A stretch of 64,000 nt of DNA. It comes from Spisula solida (taxonomy: Eukaryota > Mollusca > Bivalvia > Venerida > Mactridae). The stretch is taken from assembly GCA_947247005.1 (NCBI GenBank), contig OX365955.1, positions 20,937,322-21,001,321 on the forward strand, in the 5' to 3' direction. The position numbers and the translations under genes are program-made. How positions within the stretch are numbered: position 1 is the stretch's first letter; every line of letters starts with the position of its first letter. Below the pieces are notes generated by a model. It was not told the DNA's origin and did no database searches. It saw only the letters and a list, made by a program, of their open reading frames with translations. Positions 61,401-64,000 of this stretch are shown one piece after another.

Positions 61401-64000
61401 ATCGCAGCATCTGCCGCAGCGTCTGTACTGACATTCTGCTGGTGTTGTGTTAGACCGGGTTACATGTATTGGCGTATAGCTCGAGTTAGGAACTGGCCAC
61501 TGTGCAACACCCGTAAATGCGTCTGTTGTCGGACTGGACCAACTAAGATGTGTTCTTGCTGCACATCTGAACCTATCGAACCGACACAGTTTGGTAAGTC
61601 ATTATTTGAACATGTTTAAATTTACTTTTTAACTCTGCGCCCATGAAAACACGCTAAACAAACAAATAATGCTAACGCTCTGTACACAAAACATGTCATA
61701 TTCTGAACTATTTTTAATCAATAGTAACGTTCAGTGTAACTTCTTATACAAGTCCATGTGCATTATTTCAGTAAGTATCATTAGTGGCATATAAATTATC
61801 TCCCTTGTAAGATAAAGCCCGAGGTAGACCAATTAGCACAGTGGTCCTAACTAGTTTAGATCCTCGGACTTTATCCTTGTTTCTCACAGAAATACCCCTG
61901 ATTTTTTATATGAAATTTCTCACTTCTGTATTACCTATTATGTTAAGGCCGTCAAAATTTATACACCATGGTGTGTAAACAACATGTAGCCAAACTTGTT
62001 ATGTAATCTGGTAATTAATGTTGCAAATATTTCAGCCTAATTACTACCATGCACAACAAACAAAACGGGGATAAAAGCTGAGTAATCCTCATGATAGGAC
62101 CTGTGAAATTTTAGACAGTAGTAAGAGGAGATAACTAACTAATATCTCCCATTGACACTAAAGTGCCAAACGAAAAAAGCTATTTTCTGTAATTACACCT
62201 TGTTTCATATACTGTAAAGTGTATATACATGTATATATATGGTTAACGGATTTAAAAACGCGACACTTGGGTTTGTTGGCATATTTTAGAAAAACAAATT
62301 CTCATATAAAATGTATTTGTATATTCGTAAAGGCTAATTCAATATCGTCATTTTTATACCAAACTTAATAAAATCCAACGAGTATTAATTAAATTATCGC
62401 ACGAAAAAGACATTGATCCAGAAAACAAAAGTAGCATGTTTATTGGCGCATTGGTTTTATCGTTGAAGATGACCAGCCTGAATAACAGATCGAATGTTTA
62501 CGCAAGGCTATAGTCTAATTTCTATATACAAATTCTAAACTAAATTGAATATGATAAATGACATATCAAAATTTCATTTAAAATGTGTCTATATGACACG
62601 GAAACATTGTTGCAGGAAACATACATCGGTGTCTCATTGACCTGCAAATAATGTTTTTTATGGTCAAGGGGAGGTAACCATGTAAAGATTTTTTGTCAGA
62701 ATGCGACTTTTGTTTTCTGGGTCGACGTATTGATTGTACTATATATTTGTTAATACTCGTCTCATTTTTATCATCTTAGTACCAAAATTACGCCAATACA
62801 TTTACCTTTAATCTGCACTATTCCACTACCGGCATAAACTTGAGCTGTCTTCTATAAAACAACATACCCCAGTGTCGCGTTTTTAAATCCGTTTAGTATA
62901 GTATTCAGTTGTTAACATATAACCATTGTGTCCGTACAACACCATACTTTTAGGTGTATTTAATATAAATATGATTAATCGGCATTTGATGATATGTGTT
63001 GCATAAAACGTGTTACTGCTGAATACGTGGGTGTTTGACGGTTAAAATATGGTCATTTGGGATTGGATAAAATGTGCAATGTGGATTAACATGTTGAGTA
63101 ATGGAAAAGTAATCAACCAACGGCCGTTTTGTTTTTGGCGGTTCATGATGGTCTTACATAGCAATAAATGAATATGCATACCTAGGTGGTCGTTTAATTA
63201 ATGCTTCATTGATTGTTATATAAGACTATTACACCGCCATGCAGTGCCAAAATTAAAAATGGCCGCTGGTTGTTTACTTTTCCACTAAGAACTCAGTGGT
63301 CCCAGCTTACCAACAACACATGTTTGACTTACCATATTTGGTGTTCTGGCTTTTGCAGATTTACCATCAGGCTACACGTATGGTCGTAATAAGGCGATGA
63401 GAAACGCAATGGGTAAGTACGAGACATGTTATCGTTCCTATACCACATCAAACGTACAACGTGTTGGATTAATGGCAGTTTGGTTTAGTGACGACAGCTT
63501 GGTTCAGTGACGACAGTTTGGTTCAGTGAAGGCAGTTGGGGTACATGGTTGGCAGTCAAAGATGACAGTTGTGCTAGCCGCTAGATTGATTCTAAATTTA
63601 CGTATGGCACACATTTCCAATTTCTGTAGCTTTTTTTCGTTGGTTTTCTGAGTAACTGTTTCAACAAGAGACAAACAATGTACCAGTTGTGTATCCACGA
63701 TACAATGAAAAATATTCACATTCAATTAAAATGTTACAAAATAGTCTATACGTGTCTTACGAAATCAATTTGGCGGTATAGTCATTAATGCTACCTGTTG
63801 AACGGTGTGTACTTTGTGATAACCATTTCATTCAATAAATCACACTGGCTTTCCTAATGAGTGTATAATTATTTTATTCCATTGGCAGCGGCTTTCTCTA
63901 ACGTAGTCACCACCGGTACTGACTTATACATGTATATATTTGGTGCTTGCTTCGTTGATTGTACATGTAATACATTGTGCTTAGAGTGTAGGGTATCGCA
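55304..64000 (+). CDS. CUB / LDLa-domain type I membrane protein, nine exons, 3' incomplete
   Basis: Spliced model: 55304-55400, 57156-57288, 58293-58459, 58810-58995, 59943-60056, 60768-60932, 61324-61593, 63359-63412, 63889 onward. All introns are GT-AG and phases match at every junction (phase 1 except intron 2, phase 2). The first eight exons give 395 codons plus one base. Order: signal peptide (1 to about 30); divergent CUB domain (about 39-178) with cysteines 39, 83, 123 and 145, the motif CGKAYVTIYQG and a following LCG; linker; LDL-receptor class A module (234-286); Thr/Pro stalk (290-306); transmembrane helix (312-329); Cys-rich cytoplasmic tail. CUB and LDLa modules usually bind proteins or Ca2+-dependent ligands outside the cell. 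The ligand is unknown. No named gene is recognised, hence no symbol. The domain calls are strong, while the 3' end is open. Confidence 0.85.
55525..56125. mobile_element. TIR element in intron 1, 601 bp
   Basis: CAGGTGATCCATTAATTCCG, CACATTAGTAAATGC on the left and GCATTTACTAATGTGCGGAA, TTAATGGATCACCCTG on the right form TIRs of about 37 bp, nearly perfect. It interrupts a dispersed repeat whose uninterrupted copy is at 17843-18015, which proves insertion. The interior has several TGACGTCA-type motifs (55950-55985) and no coding capacity. Confidence 0.9.
56893..56945 (+). repeat. 53-bp-unit family fragment in intron 1
   Basis: GTCAGACAGGGAAGGCATCA followed by ATCAACTTAACCAGCCGAGC and ACAG is the fixed end plus part of one unit. 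The rest is missing. Confidence 0.8.
57156..57288 (+). CDS. Exon 2: start of CUB domain
   Basis: The acceptor is CCTCACACAACTGTTTTCAG at 57155 and the donor GTAAGTAG at 57289. It encodes residues 33 to 77: SCGHVHG with the first CUB cysteine (Cys39), then a mixed charged and polar stretch (TVIEFDKDVVYEKKQ). The open frame extends upstream to an ATG at 57110, but that part contains the splice acceptor and is intronic in this model. Confidence 0.82.
57311..57702. mobile_element. Foldback element in intron 2, about 390 bp
   Basis: Left CAGTGTAGCAGTACC, CCAAGAAGAAATTTGTCAAC, ATTGGAAAACAAA and CAATATACGCCACGCTAA are repeated inverted on the right up to ATTGCTATACTG. The arms are about 100 bp and the left one has roughly 20 extra bases. 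A minus-strand frame here (57627-57827) is a by-product. Confidence 0.8.
57745..57815 (-). repeat. 53-bp-unit family terminal fragment in intron 2
   Basis: GTTGAATGCTGCCTTCCCTG followed by TACGATCTGTTATTATCGTT. It shares the family end but has a variant tail also seen at 7026-7080. Confidence 0.6.
57926..58177. mobile_element. MITE in intron 2, 252 bp
   Basis: TATCACTGGCTTACAATGAG plus AAG and CTT plus CTCATTCTAAGCCTGTGATA form 23-bp TIRs with two mismatches. The interior (AAACAAGCTTTTTCAACTT, GTCAACATGATCTGTTCTGA) is related to the arms of 13344-14166. It ends about 115 bp before exon 3. Confidence 0.82.
58293..58459 (+). CDS. Exon 3: CUB domain core
   Basis: The acceptor is CAGTTTGTTTGCAG (ends 58292) and the phase 2 codon completes as Arg. 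It encodes residues 78-132, including EWVCIIV (Cys83), a WRDFHVW segment in the place of the CUB I-x-L-x-F-x-F strand, and EECGKAYVTIYQ (Cys123). The donor chosen, CAAG|GTACTG, is weak, but it joins in phase to give the classical CUB run TIYQGSNTDS. A stronger-looking GTGAGT 44 bp further on would shift exon 4 out of frame. That later site may give a minor, unproductive transcript. Confidence 0.78.
58460..58809. other. Intron 3
   Basis: 350 bp with no repeat or gene feature. It contains the alternative GTGAGT donor at 58504. Confidence 0.6.
58810..58995 (+). CDS. Exon 4: C-terminal part of CUB domain
   Basis: The acceptor is TATAACTTTTAG and the donor GTTAGT at 58996. It encodes residues 133-194, with SNTDSEPSWTLCG (Cys145), SVTFKFYADF matching the CUB S-x-x-V-x-F-x-S-D pattern, and NCIDPAGVK. 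The last 35 bp of the exon, with its donor, are repeated in the intron as a 38-bp array. A TAG stop lies immediately after the donor in the reading frame (58998-59000), so reading into the intron would end translation. Confidence 0.85.
58961..59223. repeat. 38-bp minisatellite overlapping the exon 4 splice donor
   Basis: Six intronic copies start at 58996, 59034, 59072, 59110, 59148 and 59186 (GTTAGTGCCAAACTGCATTG, ATCCTGCAGGAGTTAAAG). The seventh, 35-bp copy is the end of exon 4 itself. Each intronic copy begins with the donor: GTTAGT five times and GTTTGT once (59072). Confidence 0.97.
59224..59540. repeat. Tandem repeat, unit about 120 bp, in intron 4
   Basis: CACGCAATTCAGGAGTTGGG, TTAAACGTTAAGATATGA recurs as CATGCAATTCAGGAGCTGAG, TTAAATGTTAAGATATGA about 120 bp later. 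The region abutting the 38-bp array (GCAGGGGTTAAAGGTTAAAC, TATG) looks like a third, truncated unit, so the two arrays share an origin. Confidence 0.8.
59760..59825 (+). repeat. tRNA-like half element in intron 4
   Basis: GGTTGTGGGGTCGAACCCCA (T-arm/B-box-like), followed by CAGGGTAAGGGTTCATATAC, matches the right half of the foldback at 60189-60353. Confidence 0.6.
59943..60056 (+). CDS. Exon 5: linker between CUB and LDLa
   Basis: The acceptor is CTATCCTTTGTCTACAG and the donor GTAAGTAC, phase 1 on both sides. It encodes residues 195-232, with PLCDEDATTAP and IHFRVDITSFDY. Cys204 could pair with Cys187 from exon 4. No separate domain is recognised. The stretch may complete the beta-sandwich of the CUB domain or form a short extra module. 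Confidence 0.82.
60189..60353. repeat. tRNA-like foldback in intron 5
   Basis: TATGAACCCTCATCCAGTGG, ACGGCGTCTATCACTG on the left mirrors CAGTGATAGGCGCTGTCACC, ACCGGGCAAGGGTTCATATT on the right. The arms are about 65 bp. The right arm contains GGTTGGTTCGAATACCACCC, a B-box-like T arm. A half copy sits in intron 4. Confidence 0.8.
60768..60932 (+). CDS. Exon 6: LDL-receptor class A module
   Basis: The acceptor is ATCATTTTTTTCAG and the donor GTAACA. The phase 1-1 exon encodes exactly one LDLa module (residues 233-287) with six cysteines at 234, 245, 251, 258, 266 and 286. Motifs are LKCNDSRRCI, LVCD and KSDQ. The usual SDE before the last cysteine is SDQ here, and the loop before Cys286 is longer than typical, so Ca2+ binding may be altered. 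A symmetrical phase 1 exon for an LDLa module is the classical arrangement and supports the model. Confidence 0.92.
60933..61323. other. Intron 6
   Basis: 391 bp. It holds three copies of GTATTTA (61200-61220) and nothing else I can name. Confidence 0.6.
61324..61593 (+). CDS. Exon 7: stalk, transmembrane helix and Cys-rich tail
   Basis: The acceptor is CATGTCTATTGCCATAG and the donor GTAAGTC, phase 1 on both sides. Residues 288-377: a Thr/Pro stalk (KPTTTKRPTTTPEPP) probably O-glycosylated; a hydrophobic segment VIIAASAAASVLTFCWCC as single transmembrane helix; a basic region (RIARVRNW) as expected on the cytoplasmic side; then CNTRKCVCC and KMCSCC, eight cysteines within 20 residues. Cysteines next to the membrane could be palmitoylated, or the pairs could bind zinc. 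Both are guesses. Confidence 0.88.
61808..61880. repeat. Short inverted repeat in intron 7
   Basis: AGATAAAGCCCGAGG is mirrored by CCTCGGACTTTATC about 45 bp later. Confidence 0.55.
62240..62898. mobile_element. MITE copy 2 in intron 7, 659 bp, TA-flanked
   Basis: Nearly collinear with 9815-10470 from end to end, with the same TIRs and flanking TA dinucleotides (62238-62239 and 62899-62900). Differences are scattered substitutions and small indels. Confidence 0.9.
63359..63412 (+). CDS. Exon 8: short cytoplasmic exon
   Basis: The acceptor is GTTCTGGCTTTTGCAG and the donor GTAAGTAC, phase 1 on both sides. It encodes about 18 residues after a Gly-to-Asp junction codon (DLPSGYTYGRNKAMRNAM). 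The Tyr residues in GYTYG could be phosphorylation sites, but no known signalling motif is evident. Confidence 0.75.
63413..63888. other. Intron 8
   Basis: 476 bp. At 63472-63535 there are three 21-bp units of GGCAGTTTGGTTTAGTGACG type. A minus-strand frame at 63504-63725 is a chance frame. Confidence 0.6.
63889..64000 (+). CDS. Exon 9: partial, runs off the window
   Basis: The acceptor is TTTTATTCCATTGGCAG. The phase 1 junction gives Ala and the frame stays open to the window edge (AAFSNVVTTGTD, later Cys-rich CFVDCTCNTLCLEC). The true exon may end earlier at a GTAGTC or GTAATA site, so only the first codons are reasonably secure. Confidence 0.55.

Overview
This window looks like AT-rich nuclear DNA from an invertebrate animal, most likely a mollusc and probably a bivalve. 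The reasons are an intron-split receptor-type gene, many small terminal-inverted-repeat (TIR) elements, tRNA-derived repeats, a decayed LINE and minisatellite-bearing mobile repeats. The bivalve assignment rests on remembered resemblance of several repeats and was not searched. There are no operons, rRNA genes, CRISPR arrays or other prokaryotic signals.

Positions 1-55300 hold no gene I can support. They are a mosaic of dispersed and tandem repeats. The tandem arrays have units of about 72 bp (8308-9325), 20 bp (9383-9748), 25 bp (10768-11090), 53 bp (27215-28505), 68 bp (29530-29895), 36 bp (34116-35051), 20 bp (37594-38232) and 21 bp (42275-44265, two inverted arms). Several give long open frames on one or both strands that come purely from the repeat period. 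Between them lie MITE-like elements, some in two copies, one perfect-hairpin element with an 8-bp target duplication (50858-50978), several tRNA-like sequences, and a LINE remnant with a readable YADD motif (19515-20290).

Positions 55304 to beyond 64000 hold one plus-strand gene, rebuilt here from nine exons by matching splice sites and intron phase. It encodes a predicted type I membrane protein: a signal peptide (exon 1), a divergent CUB domain with four cysteines (exons 2-4), a linker, one LDL-receptor class A module on its own phase 1-1 exon (exon 6), a Thr/Pro stalk, a transmembrane segment, and a short cytoplasmic tail rich in Cys (exon 7). The gene continues past the right edge. Its introns carry at least four TIR or foldback elements, a tRNA-like foldback, and a 38-bp minisatellite that duplicates the exon 4 splice donor.

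The points most worth following are the gene itself, the minisatellite that copies a splice donor six times, the mobile 53-bp minisatellite family, the inverted 21-bp arrays, the hAT-type hairpin element, and a TIR element in intron 1 whose unoccupied counterpart lies at 17843-18015.
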